Part shown: in pieces, positions 7,350-15,294 of the stretch
Numbering within the stretch: position 1 is the first letter of the stretch
Layout of the letters: each line of letters opens with the position of its first letter
Origin: GCA-2688775 sp035288865
GTDB lineage: Archaea > Nanobdellota > Nanobdellia > Woesearchaeales > GW2011-AR4
NCBI GenBank assembly: GCA_035288865.1
Contig: DATDZA010000046.1
Span: 1-23,793 of the forward strand
Length of the DNA stretch: 23,793 bases
Direction: 5' to 3'
Program-made: the position numbers and the translations under genes
The notes under the pieces: generated by a model
What the model saw: the letters and a program-made list of their open reading frames with translations, nothing else
What the model was told of the DNA's origin: nothing
Databases searched by the model: none

Positions 7350-7760
7350 ATGTTTCTGAAATCGCAGGTCAGCGTCGAGTATATGCTTGTAATGGGGTTT
7401 GCAGCGCTAATAACTGTCCCTTTGCTGCTGATATATTACACTTACTCCGCCGATACATCAGATTCTGTTGCGATAAGCCAGTCCATGCAGATTGCAAGAA
7501 AAATTGTTGATGCGTCGGAATCCGTTTATTATCTTGGAAAGCCTTCGCAAACAACTTTAAAGTTTAATTTTCCCGATAGGATTGAGTCAACAAACCTTTC
7601 CAACAGAGAAGTTGTGATAAAAGTTAAGACGCAGACCGGAGTTACAGACATTGTGCAGGTGTCTGCAGTCAACATAACCGGAAGTCTTCCAACATCTCAG
7701 GGAATCCACGTGCTAACAATCAAAGCTGACGATGGTTTTGTTCAAGTCACTTCAAATTAA
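7350..7760 (+). CDS. Class III signal peptide prepilin (QVSVEY type)
   Basis: A 136-residue pilin-like protein. The N-terminus MFLKSQVSVEYMLVMGF has the archaeal class III prepilin signal: a short basic segment, then Q6-x-S8-x-E10-Y, then a hydrophobic helix to about residue 30. Members of this group (DUF361-type) are cut just before the Gln by an EppA-type peptidase, leaving the helix to pack in the pilus core. The remaining ~100 residues are predicted to be a beta-rich head. Cysteines are absent, unlike in the two tandem pilins at 19671-20590. It starts 9 bases after the preceding gene without a strong ribosome binding site (only GAAG). It is probably a minor pilin or initiator subunit. The stop is followed directly by a T-run. 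Confidence 0.85.
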   Translation: MFLKSQVSVEYMLVMGFAALITVPLLLIYYTYSADTSDSVAISQSMQIARKIVDASESVYYLGKPSQTTLKFNFPDRIESTNLSNREVVIKVKTQTGVTDIVQVSAVNITGSLPTSQGIHVLTIKADDGFVQVTSN

Positions 7761-7774
7761 TTTTTTTGGTTTTA
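7761..7774 (+). terminator. T-rich terminator after the first prepilin
   Basis: Seven T residues directly after the stop codon, then GGTTTTAT. Archaeal RNA polymerase can stop at T-runs without a hairpin. The next gene has its own TATA box, which supports a transcript boundary here. Confidence 0.4.
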
Positions 7775-7837
7775 TAGAAATAATCGGGCTTAGAATTTGA
7801 TTTTTACACCTTATGTGAAATTATCACCCTCACTTGC

Positions 7838-7882
7838 ATGCGAGAACGGTTCGCACGCTCACTATTCAAGTATCTATCCATA
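7838..7882 (+). repeat. ATTCAAGTAT element, copy 1
   Basis: A GCGA/TCGC hairpin (7840-7854) is followed by ACGCTCACTATTCAAGTATC and, after TATC, CAT. The same order of parts (GCGA loop TCGC, GCTCA, TCAC, ATTCAAGTATC, CAT) is found at 20845-20899 with an insertion of about 14 bases. The 16-base core TCAC(T/A)ATTCAAGTATC differs at one position between the copies. Strand is given as the strand on which all copies read in the same sense; transcription is unknown. Confidence 0.5.
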
Positions 7883-7910
7883 ATAGTAAAATAATCAAGT
7901 ACAACAACGG

Positions 7911-7928
7911 CTCTAAAAAAATTTAGAG
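7911..7928. other. Perfect 7-bp hairpin
   Basis: CTCTAAA-AAAA-TTTAGAG forms a 7-bp stem with a 4-nt loop within the gene-free stretch upstream of the second prepilin. No T-run follows, so it is not an obvious terminator. It could be part of an RNA together with the element at 7838-7882, or a protein-binding palindrome. Confidence 0.4.
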
Positions 7929-8013
7929 AGGGTATGTTGGAACTATGATAAGCAGGTCAAGAGCAGGAAACAATGTTCCCATTTTAAGAATTTAATAAAT
8001 TACCCTAAAAAAG

Positions 8014-8021
8014 TTTATTTA
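8014..8021 (+). promoter_or_regulatory. TATA box for the second prepilin operon
   Basis: TTTATTTA preceded by AAAAAG. Predicted initiation is near 8042, just ahead of GAGGTG (8044-8049) and the ATG at 8054. Confidence 0.45.
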
Positions 8022-8053
8022 AGATAATCAAATCCAAAAAAAAGAGGTGCGGA

Positions 8054-8440
8054 ATGGGTTCTAAGGCACAGGTAAGTGTCGAATTTTTTATATTCGTGGG
8101 AATGGCTTTTATGGTAGCGATAGCATTTGAAATTGCGGCCCTTGACCAATTAAAGGACTTCAGGGTGCAGAAAGAGAGCGATGCAGTCAAGGATCTTGCA
8201 TTGAAGCTGCAGAAAGAAGTTCTTTTGGCTGCAAGCGTTGAGGATGGCTATGTAAGGTTATTTACAATTCCAATCCAGTTAGACAATAACATTAACTACA
8301 CCCTAACAACAAAAAATTACACAATTACGGTTGTATCCGCAAATAGCATTTACACTTTCACCATTCCAAATTCTATAGGCAACGTGACAAAAGGCCCCAA
8401 TAAAATCAACAAAACTGGGGGTGTTATTTATATCAATTAA
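8054..8440 (+). CDS. Class III signal peptide prepilin (QVSVEF type)
   Basis: A 128-residue prepilin-like protein. MGSKAQVSVEFFIFVGMAF carries the class III signal, with cleavage expected before Q6 and the conserved E10-F11, followed by a hydrophobic helix to about residue 30. An amphipathic stretch (VQKESDAVKDLALKLQKEV, ~38-56) would continue the pilin helix, and a short beta-rich head follows. GAGGTG lies four bases before the ATG. The end overlaps the GTG start of the next pseudopilin by 20 bases, so the two are translationally coupled and probably assemble together. Its signal differs from the preceding prepilin at only two of the eight positions K-x-Q-V-S-V-E-[YF], but the heads are unrelated to the eye, which fits a set of minor pilins. 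Confidence 0.85.
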   Translation: MGSKAQVSVEFFIFVGMAFMVAIAFEIAALDQLKDFRVQKESDAVKDLALKLQKEVLLAASVEDGYVRLFTIPIQLDNNINYTLTTKNYTITVVSANSIYTFTIPNSIGNVTKGPNKINKTGGVIYIN

Positions 8441-9539
8441 ATCCCTTAAATCGCAGGCATGGTTCATGGACTTTTCTATAGGGTTGCTGCTGTTCACTTT
8501 CACATTAGTAATTTATTTCAGCTACACAAATAATTTCCAGAAAGAGGACACGGGAAATCTAAATTTAATGTTAAAAGATGCAAAATCAATTTCCTCATCA
8601 CTGACTCTTGAAGGCTATCCCGACGATTGGAGCGATTTAACGGTCATAAGGTTAGGAATAGCTGACGACCAAAAAGTAAATGCAACAAAATTAAAGAGAT
8701 TGAATCAGTTAAATTACACTTACGGCAAAAAGAAATTCGCAACTCCTTATGATTATTTTATTTATTTTGTAAACAGCAATGGAGATGTTTTGAATATTAA
8801 CGGAGTCTGCGGCTCAGGCTATCCGTTAATAAATCTGACTTACAATATAAAAAGCGCATATTATTATCAGGATACTGCAGACGATTTTCTTCTTAATTTC
8901 ATGAATGATACATTTAAGGCAGATATTTACAATGACGACATATCATCCCTTTCAAGCAATTTAAGCAAATATGACTTTTTAGTAATGGAGCACCCGTTAT
9001 TAAGCGCAAGCGAGCTCAACAACAATAAGGCCAGTCTAGAAAATTATTCTTCAAGAGGCGGATTTCTGATGATCAGCGGCGAGCTTGCAACTCCTTCAAC
9101 AAACACAATGGCAGGAAGTGATTTCAAGAAAAAATCCGGACAATCTGAAAGCCAGCGGATTGCTGTAATAAACAACACAGACCCTGCCCTGTCTTTTAAT
9201 TTGGGTGATAGCATGACTTTTACGCAGTATTACCATGTGCAAAATAATTCCGAAGCAAAAAATTTTGTAGAAATAGCTACATTCAACCAAACCGATGACA
9301 ATGCAATTGCAAAATGGCAGTTCGGCAACGGCACTATCTACTTCTTCAGCGATTTTGATGTTTCAAATTTCAACGGAAACTTTGTGGAAGTGGTGGAAAA
9401 CGCTGCCCAGTCAGCAACAGAAGGAACCTGCACTTCTGTAAACATGACTGGAATAAGCGCAAAAGACATTGTAAAGACTGAGCGATACCTTACTTATAAT
9501 TCAAAAATAATCAAAATGATTGTTTATGTATGGCAATAA
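8421..9539 (+). CDS. Pseudopilin with a GATase-like/ThuA-type extracellular domain
   Basis: A 372-residue protein starting at GTG 8421 behind a G-rich site and inside the preceding gene. The N-terminus contains KSQAWFMDF (10-18) followed by a hydrophobic helix (to ~34), a variant of the prepilin signal with Asp at +6 in place of Glu at +5. The segment ~145-320 resembles a class I glutamine amidotransferase-like/ThuA-type fold: KYDFLVMEHPLLSASELNN (183-201) with a following LENYSSRGGFLMISGE (206-221) matches the 'put a wall of peptide, check the date' strand-helix-strand pattern in which a long loop leads to a Gly-Gly strand. No Cys nucleophile is at the expected elbow, so it is probably a binding module and not an enzyme. 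As an oversized pseudopilin it resembles bacterial GspK in placement logic, capping a minor-pilin tip; that is inference. Confidence 0.75.
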   Translation: MLFISIKSLKSQAWFMDFSIGLLLFTFTLVIYFSYTNNFQKEDTGNLNLMLKDAKSISSSLTLEGYPDDWSDLTVIRLGIADDQKVNATKLKRLNQLNYTYGKKKFATPYDYFIYFVNSNGDVLNINGVCGSGYPLINLTYNIKSAYYYQDTADDFLLNFMNDTFKADIYNDDISSLSSNLSKYDFLVMEHPLLSASELNNNKASLENYSSRGGFLMISGELATPSTNTMAGSDFKKKSGQSESQRIAVINNTDPALSFNLGDSMTFTQYYHVQNNSEAKNFVEIATFNQTDDNAIAKWQFGNGTIYFFSDFDVSNFNGNFVEVVENAAQSATEGTCTSVNMTGISAKDIVKTERYLTYNSKIIKMIVYVWQ

Positions 9540-9626
9540 AGTTGAATTTTTATTTTAAAAAAAAGAATAAAAGATAAATAAAATTAAAAAAATATTCGAC
9601 GATGATAAATTAGAAAATAACTTCAA

Positions 9627-9634
9627 TTTTTATA
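9627..9634 (+). promoter_or_regulatory. TATA box for the VWA/LamG adhesin gene
   Basis: TTTTTATA (followed by AGGC) in a 129-base AT-rich gap. Predicted initiation is near 9657, leaving a leader of about 12 bases, AAAATTAAAATAAA, with no ribosome binding site. The adhesin is thus probably translated from a near-leaderless message. Confidence 0.45.
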
Positions 9635-9668
9635 AGGCAAAAAATAATATCATGAAAATTAAAATAAA

Positions 9669-12600
9669 ATGAAAAAAGGAGTTTTTTTCACAATTGACGC
9701 GCTACTAGCGTCCGGAATAATAATAATATCCATAGTACTTATCTCAAAATTTTATTATTCTGAGCAGCAGACTACTAATATAAATTACGCCTCTAAAGAC
9801 ATAGTAAATGTTTTGTCATCAATGACAGTCGATGGCGCCAACAATGAATATGTAAAAAATCTTACAGCATCTGGATTAATAACAGATACAAATAATACCC
9901 TCATAGAGCAAATCGGAGATTTCTGGGCGAATGATAATATTAATATTGCAAGAAATTTTACAAAAAACCTAACTGATGATATCGTCCCAAAAAATTACGG
10001 ATTCAGTGTCCTGGTTGATGGAGAAGAAATTTATTCAAGAAATATTCCTGTAACAAAATCTCTCGTTTCAACAAGAAAAATAATAAGCGGAATTGCAAAA
10101 GCAAAGCCGACAAATGGCTATACAGCAAGGGTTTTGCTCAACGGAATAAAAAGCAAAAAGACAAGCTCATATGCCTATTTTGGCGGTTATGAAGGGGACG
10201 GCAACTTGACCAAAAAATTAATTCTGCCCAATGATGTTATATCTTTCAACAGCTCTTATCTTGAAGTTGGAGGTGGCGGAAATTTTAAGCTGTACATAAA
10301 CAATATCTATTCTGGAAATTACACCAAAGGTTCCAGTGGAGGGGGCCCAATGCTTGCTGATAAATGGAATATAAGCAGTGACTATCTAATAAATTTCAGG
10401 CCGGGAGAAAACATAATAAACATTAATTTTACGTCCGGAAACAGCTACATTGCAGGCGGATTCTTAAAAGTGACTTATACTACATCCTCTTACAACGGCA
10501 CCGAGATTCCGGGGTATGAAAAATATAACTTTCCTGGAATAGATGGTAACATTAACCTTTATTCTTCAATCTACGTGCCAGGAAGCCTAGAGCACATGAA
10601 GGTTTTTCTAAATTATTCGAGCAATTACACCGTTTTCTTAAGAATCGGTAACGTTACAGTCTATGAGGGTATTGGCACAGGAGGAATTTCTTCATATAAT
10701 CAAACAGAAAATTTGCCTGCAAGTCAGGAGCTTACGCCGGATTCTTCCACGGTTTTGCTGCTTCATTTTGAAGAGGGTTCAGGGCAATATGTCAATGATA
10801 GCTCCCAATACAAGAATAATGGGACGATGGGCGCAAACAATGCTGCAGCAACAGACGACCCTTCATGGAATATATCCGCAAAATTTGGTAATTATGCATT
10901 GAAGTTTGATGGGGTAAACGATTTTGTCAATATGAGCAACTTAGCTGATAAAATAGAAAATTCTACATCAATTACTTATGAATTTTGGATAATGCCCCTT
11001 ACAAGCTCTGGGACAACTATATTTAGTTTAAGAAATAACACCGTGGATACGAGACCTAGAATTGAAATTCGAGTTCTTGGTGGGACTGATATATATTATG
11101 AGGCAGTAGGTGCCCTTCCTGATGAATTTTTAATCAACGTACCAAATGTTGTATCCATTGGCGTATGGAGTCATATAGCTATAACTGCGAATAAAAATTC
11201 AACACGAATTTATGTTGATGGAATTGAAAAAAATAGTTCTAATGGCTCAAGGGCTCCTGGAAATATCAGCAGTGACTTTAATGTGTTTACCTTAGGAAGG
11301 CGTGCAAATACTGGAGCCCCAGATTACCTTAAGGCATTAATAGATGAAGTTTCTATATGGAATATTTCGTTATCCAGTCAAGATATATTAGACCACTATA
11401 ATAAAGGCGCCCTTGCAGTTACCAATTCATCGTCCCAATCCGGAAATATTACATTAGATAATTCGCTTTTGAGTTCGTTGCTTGATTATAACTCGTTGAG
11501 CGAAAGAACAGTCCCTCTGCGTTTGGGTATAGTCAATGCCACTACTCTTGGCTCGGCTGCAGACGCTGTTCTTGTCAGCGACGTAAGCGGGTCTATGGAC
11601 TGGTGCTCAAAAGTTACGAGTGAAACTGTGAGTTCAGCACAATTTGATAATTCTAAAGGTTGTACATATTTCTTTGGATTTTGGTATTGGTTTTATTATA
11701 ATTTTACACCAAATTACGGTTACTCAAATTACAACAGGACATTATGGAACAACGGCACTGATACACTTTGCGGCTGCAGGTACAATACTATTTGCCAAAA
11801 CGACGCAAGAAAATTAGATATTTACATAAACTCCAGCACGCAATTTGTGAATACCATATACAACACAATAGGAAACCGTGTTGGGTTAGTTGAGTACACA
11901 GACAATTCGGTAACTGCATACAAAAGCAATTGCTCTAGCTCCTCTGTGACTACAGTCCCATTTTCAGATTCGATAGTAAGATACATTAATTTAACCTCAA
12001 CAAAGCCATGGCTAATTGGGAACATAAGTTCAACATCAGCTTGGTGGGGGACTTGTACATGCTGCGGTATGAACAAAGCAGTTGATTTAATTCAATCCCA
12101 AAATGATCCCTTAAGAAAAAAATATATTGTTCTCATGAGCGATGGGGCTGCAAATGTAGCATGCACCCAGCAGCCAAACAGCACTGCAACTGCAGATGCT
12201 GTGCAGTCAGCATGGGACGCCTGCAATAAAAACATAAGTGTGTATGCTATTGCTTATGGCGCCGATGCTGACGCCTCCACAATGAAGAGAATGAATTGCA
12301 GCGGTGGAAAGTTCTACAATGCAACTGACACGTCAGCTCTTAATCAGGCATACCTCGAAATAGCTGGGGAAATCAACAAGCTAAGTTACTCCGGCCAGAC
12401 AATAAATATTTCAGGGGCGCTATTACGATCAATCGTGTACCCGAGTTCGAACATCGCTTTTAATTACACAATAATCTCATCTCCATTCAATAAGCTGCCG
12501 CTCGGGTTCGAAACTGAAAGATTTGGCAATAACATTTCCTCCGGATATTTGTATGTTTATCCAAATACATCAGTCCAGGATGCAAAAGTGACATCTTACT

Positions 12601-13151
12601 CTGAAAGCAAATGGACTGATAGTCTCCTTGTCAATGGAAATTCAGTTTACAGGCTTTCAGATTATGGCGGCGACTATGAGATTCTAGGCGACCCTTTTGC
12701 TGTCAATATCCCTCCAGGTAATATAAATTCAGGTAATAATAGTTTGACAATTAGCACGGGAATCAATGCCACAGATTCTGGTGGGGGTTCAGTTGATTCA
12801 AAGGTAATATACACTCTGCTCTTGAACGGGTTCGCAGATTACAGCGAAGTTGTTTCCAAATCAGATGGGTGCTCATGGGCATTAAGTTTTGAGGACGGCA
12901 CATCATCAACGGTTAAGGTTCCGCCATACTACAGCGGTTCTGCATTGTGCAGCTTTTTAACTAAAACGTACGATTCAAACGATGCACTCGATAATGCAGT
13001 ATTCCAGCTATTCAATAACCTCGACTTGGATAAAGATGGCAAGCTGGATGTAAATATCGAGTCAAGCAATCTTAATGTGAATACACTTACAGTTTCTAAA
13101 GTTCCGTCATTGTGGGGGCCTGCAATAATCGAGATAAGGGTGTGGGAATGA
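9669..13151 (+). CDS. Pilus-type surface adhesin with LamG and von Willebrand A domains
   Basis: A 1160-residue exported protein. MKKGVFFTIDALLASGIII has a short basic start and pilin-like helix with Asp10 at +6 if cut after Gly4, parallel to the upstream pseudopilin. Residues ~150-340 are beta-rich and unassigned. ~360-580 is a LamG/concanavalin-like domain (STVLLLHFEEGSG, then IYVDGIEKN and LIDEVSIWNISLSSQDI). ~630-905 is a VWA domain with an intact MIDAS: Asp638-x-Ser640-x-Ser642 (DVSGS), Thr795 or Thr797, and Asp825 in LMSDGAAN. The VWA domain has a long aromatic and Cys-rich insertion right after the MIDAS strand (about 646-710) and a dozen cysteines overall, so disulfides are expected. 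A calcium-type DLDKDGKLD lies near the end (1119-1127). Very many N-glycosylation sequons occur. By analogy with PilY1-like and other VWA tip proteins, this is probably the pilus tip adhesin binding glycans or metal-dependent protein ligands. The next gene overlaps its stop (ATGA). Confidence 0.85.
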   Translation: MKKGVFFTIDALLASGIIIISIVLISKFYYSEQQTTNINYASKDIVNVLSSMTVDGANNEYVKNLTASGLITDTNNTLIEQIGDFWANDNINIARNFTKNLTDDIVPKNYGFSVLVDGEEIYSRNIPVTKSLVSTRKIISGIAKAKPTNGYTARVLLNGIKSKKTSSYAYFGGYEGDGNLTKKLILPNDVISFNSSYLEVGGGGNFKLYINNIYSGNYTKGSSGGGPMLADKWNISSDYLINFRPGENIININFTSGNSYIAGGFLKVTYTTSSYNGTEIPGYEKYNFPGIDGNINLYSSIYVPGSLEHMKVFLNYSSNYTVFLRIGNVTVYEGIGTGGISSYNQTENLPASQELTPDSSTVLLLHFEEGSGQYVNDSSQYKNNGTMGANNAAATDDPSWNISAKFGNYALKFDGVNDFVNMSNLADKIENSTSITYEFWIMPLTSSGTTIFSLRNNTVDTRPRIEIRVLGGTDIYYEAVGALPDEFLINVPNVVSIGVWSHIAITANKNSTRIYVDGIEKNSSNGSRAPGNISSDFNVFTLGRRANTGAPDYLKALIDEVSIWNISLSSQDILDHYNKGALAVTNSSSQSGNITLDNSLLSSLLDYNSLSERTVPLRLGIVNATTLGSAADAVLVSDVSGSMDWCSKVTSETVSSAQFDNSKGCTYFFGFWYWFYYNFTPNYGYSNYNRTLWNNGTDTLCGCRYNTICQNDARKLDIYINSSTQFVNTIYNTIGNRVGLVEYTDNSVTAYKSNCSSSSVTTVPFSDSIVRYINLTSTKPWLIGNISSTSAWWGTCTCCGMNKAVDLIQSQNDPLRKKYIVLMSDGAANVACTQQPNSTATADAVQSAWDACNKNISVYAIAYGADADASTMKRMNCSGGKFYNATDTSALNQAYLEIAGEINKLSYSGQTINISGALLRSIVYPSSNIAFNYTIISSPFNKLPLGFETERFGNNISSGYLYVYPNTSVQDAKVTSYSESKWTDSLLVNGNSVYRLSDYGGDYEILGDPFAVNIPPGNINSGNNSLTISTGINATDSGGGSVDSKVIYTLLLNGFADYSEVVSKSDGCSWALSFEDGTSSTVKVPPYYSGSALCSFLTKTYDSNDALDNAVFQLFNNLDLDKDGKLDVNIESSNLNVNTLTVSKVPSLWGPAIIEIRVWE

Positions 13152-14074
13152 AAAAGAAATCTATATTTTATATTTCAGCGGCAATTGCATTGACTATAGT
13201 AATATTTGTAACTTACAGCGCATATAACACTTACAGGCTCGTGGATAAAATGGAATCAATAGAGACAAGAATACAAACTGTAAATTTTTTCATAAAAAAT
13301 ATAGAAAATGACCTTAACAATGGAATCTATATCGCAGGATTTAGGACAATGTTAAGCTTCAACCAGTTCATAACAACAAACGGCACCTACATTGATGATA
13401 TTAATGCCAGGTTTACGGAATCGTTTCTGAATGGAACTATACAAGGACAGTCTCTAAGCTTAATGCAAGGGGCAACATTCACAGACTGGGCAAACAAGAT
13501 TTCGGCAGAAGCTGACAAAATTGATATTAAATTTAATTTCACAATCATAGATGCCAAAATCAGTCAATCTGATCCATGGAGCGTGAATATAGGAATAAAC
13601 ATGACGATGGATGTCAGGGACAAAAAAAATACAAGTTACTGGATAAGAAACAGATATTTAACCAATAAAATCGACATAATTGGATTTGAAGATCCTTTAT
13701 ATGTCATAAACAGCAACGGAAGAATCACAAATACAATAACACAATCTAACATAAGCCCTTTTGTCGTGAATGGCGATGTCACGAATTTAATCATTCTCGC
13801 GAATTATTCTTACTACAATGCCCACAACGATTCCCCGAGCTTTCTTATGAGATTGCAGGGTAAGTTTGGCAACTCCACCAACGGAATTGAAAGCCTGGTT
13901 AATCTTGATGAATTCCAGCAACAGAACATTCCGCTAAAAGACCGAAGTATTGTTGATTACCTTTATTTTGGCAACGAAAGCACCGTAAATTATAGGATTA
14001 ACAATACTCCCGAGTGGTTCAAAATAGACTCAAGCCATCTCGCCATTTACCAAGTTACGAATCTTACAATATAA
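13148..14074 (+). CDS. Single-pass membrane protein of the pilus locus, uncharacterised
   Basis: A 308-residue protein beginning at ATG 13148, which overlaps the adhesin stop in an ATGA arrangement behind a GGGTGTGGGA ribosome binding site. An upstream in-frame start at 13112 is possible but lies inside the adhesin gene and would put 12 residues before the MKKK basic start. One hydrophobic helix (5-27) is followed by a helical linker (~28-55) and a beta-rich extracellular part with many Asn-X-Ser/Thr sites. The C-terminal third contains IESLVNLDEFQQQNIPLKD and SIVDYLYFGN, which look like conserved motifs but which I cannot place in a named family. The short basic N-terminus plus helix could be pilin-like, though no Gln or Glu/Asp signal is seen. 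Tight coupling to the adhesin suggests it anchors or escorts it. Confidence 0.7.
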   Translation: MKKKSIFYISAAIALTIVIFVTYSAYNTYRLVDKMESIETRIQTVNFFIKNIENDLNNGIYIAGFRTMLSFNQFITTNGTYIDDINARFTESFLNGTIQGQSLSLMQGATFTDWANKISAEADKIDIKFNFTIIDAKISQSDPWSVNIGINMTMDVRDKKNTSYWIRNRYLTNKIDIIGFEDPLYVINSNGRITNTITQSNISPFVVNGDVTNLIILANYSYYNAHNDSPSFLMRLQGKFGNSTNGIESLVNLDEFQQQNIPLKDRSIVDYLYFGNESTVNYRINNTPEWFKIDSSHLAIYQVTNLTI

Positions 14075-14092
14075 AACATAACATTTTTAAAC

Positions 14093-15262
14093 ATGGAAAA
14101 AGAAAAAACTAGCAACATGGAAATAGGAGAAAGTATAATAGAAACTGGAGTAGACAAGCTCGTCAAGCTTGTGAAAGAAAGAGGAAGAATTGCACTAGCT
14201 GACTCTGCAAAAGAGCTAGGAGTAAGCACTACCGTCATACAGGAATGGGTAGATTTTCTCGAGGACGAGGGGATCATCAGTGTTGAATACAAGCTCACAA
14301 AGCCCTACCTTGTAGAGAGAAAACTAACTAAAAAGGAAGTTGACGTAAAATCAAAAGAGTTCGAGGGAAAAAAAGAGGGTTTTATCAGAAAAGCAGAGGT
14401 CAGCTTAAGTTTTTTGCAGAAACAGTCTGAAGATTTGAAAAAAGTGAAATCTGAATTTGACAAGCTTAAAGGTGAGCTCGGATTGCAGCTGGATACTGTA
14501 CGAAGCGAACTTGAGCAGCTTGAAAAATACCAGCAACTGAAACAGGATATGCAAAAACAGATTGAAAACCAGAAAAGCGATGCAAAAATAAAGATTGATG
14601 ACTTGATAAAACAGATTACTGCAGAGCAAAGAAGATACCAGGAGCTCGTTTCAGAAGTCAACAGGGAGAGGGACGACCTGACTAGAGAAAAAGCGGAGGC
14701 AAAATCTATAGAAGAAAGCGAAAAGATGCTCAGCAGGAAACTCTTGGAGCTTAAAAGCATGATTAGCATGATAGAAAAAAAGGTTTCTGATGAGGATTCT
14801 TCCATCAAAAATTCCGAATCACACATAGAAAGGCTGAACGCCATGGTAGAGCAAATAAAAAAGCGTGTTGAAGAGGAAAAATCAACTATTGATCCTCTAA
14901 TCACCAAGAGCCAAGAGCAGCAAAAAAAGGTGCTTGAGCTTCAAGACAGCATAATTAAAAAAATAGCACAGAATAAAAATAACATAACTCACGTAAAAGA
15001 AATTACCGGTAAAGTCAATACTTTTTTCCAGAAAAAACTTGCTGTGGTAAACTTAGTTGATAAAGTTAACAAGGATAGGGATGACTTGGAAAAAAGCCTG
15101 ATCGAACTGATAAGAAAGGCCAAAGCGTTTCAGCTGACCGCAAAAAGCAGCGATGTCGGGAAAGATATGGAAGACCTCGAGAAGAAATTTAAGGAAGTGG
15201 ATGATAAAAAAAGCGCTTTCGAGGGAGAGCTAAAAAATTTGACGTCATTTTTCAAGGGTTAA
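14093..15262 (+). CDS. Winged-helix protein with long coiled coil
   Basis: A 389-residue cytoplasmic protein. Residues ~17-75 form a winged helix-turn-helix: KLVKLVKERGRIALADSAKE, then LGVSTTVIQEWVDFLEDEGI as helix-turn-recognition helix, then the wing ISVEYKLTKPYLVER. From about 90 to the end it is almost continuous coiled coil, rich in Lys, Glu, Gln and Leu with heptad spacing and no hydrophobic membrane segment. Such a long coiled coil in a motor operon, directly before the ATPase, suggests an adaptor or scaffold at the pilus base; the winged helix may bind DNA or have been recruited as a protein-interaction module. No ribosome binding site precedes ATG 14093; a TATA-like AATATAAA lies about 22 bases upstream, so translation may be leaderless or begin at Met9 (14117). 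SMC-like ATPase motifs are absent. Confidence 0.75.
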   Translation: MEKEKTSNMEIGESIIETGVDKLVKLVKERGRIALADSAKELGVSTTVIQEWVDFLEDEGIISVEYKLTKPYLVERKLTKKEVDVKSKEFEGKKEGFIRKAEVSLSFLQKQSEDLKKVKSEFDKLKGELGLQLDTVRSELEQLEKYQQLKQDMQKQIENQKSDAKIKIDDLIKQITAEQRRYQELVSEVNRERDDLTREKAEAKSIEESEKMLSRKLLELKSMISMIEKKVSDEDSSIKNSESHIERLNAMVEQIKKRVEEEKSTIDPLITKSQEQQKKVLELQDSIIKKIAQNKNNITHVKEITGKVNTFFQKKLAVVNLVDKVNKDRDDLEKSLIELIRKAKAFQLTAKSSDVGKDMEDLEKKFKEVDDKKSAFEGELKNLTSFFKG

Positions 15263-15294
15263 TTTTATTTATTTTTAAAAAAGAGGTGTAAGCG

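Larger units (their letters stand above)
7775..8053. other. Gene-free stretch with a repeat element, hairpins and a promoter
   Basis: No convincing reading frame is present on either strand. Seen are a hairpin TGCGA/TCGCA (7839-7855, 7-nt loop), the motif ATTCAAGTAT at 7864-7873, which recurs near 20.8 kb, a perfect hairpin CTCTAAA-AAAA-TTTAGAG (7911-7928), and the promoter of the next prepilin. The GC content around 7825-7860 is higher than that of typical spacers here, which would fit a structured RNA. No tRNA fold or clear C/D box pair could be built. Confidence 0.5.

Noticed and set aside
7838..7882. Possible tRNA, because TTCAAGT fits a T-loop consensus
   Set aside because: The five bases on either side of TTCAAGT do not pair as a T-stem, and no acceptor or anticodon stem can be built. 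The same fails at 20824 and 20885.
13112..13147. Earlier start for the single-pass membrane protein
   Set aside because: It would begin deep inside the adhesin gene and place a polar segment before the MKKK start; ATG 13148 has an ATGA overlap and a G-rich ribosome binding site.
14305..14907. 200-codon minus-strand reading frame opposite the coiled-coil gene
   Set aside because: Its Ser/Phe/Leu-rich translation is the expected antisense shadow of a Lys/Glu-rich coiled coil.
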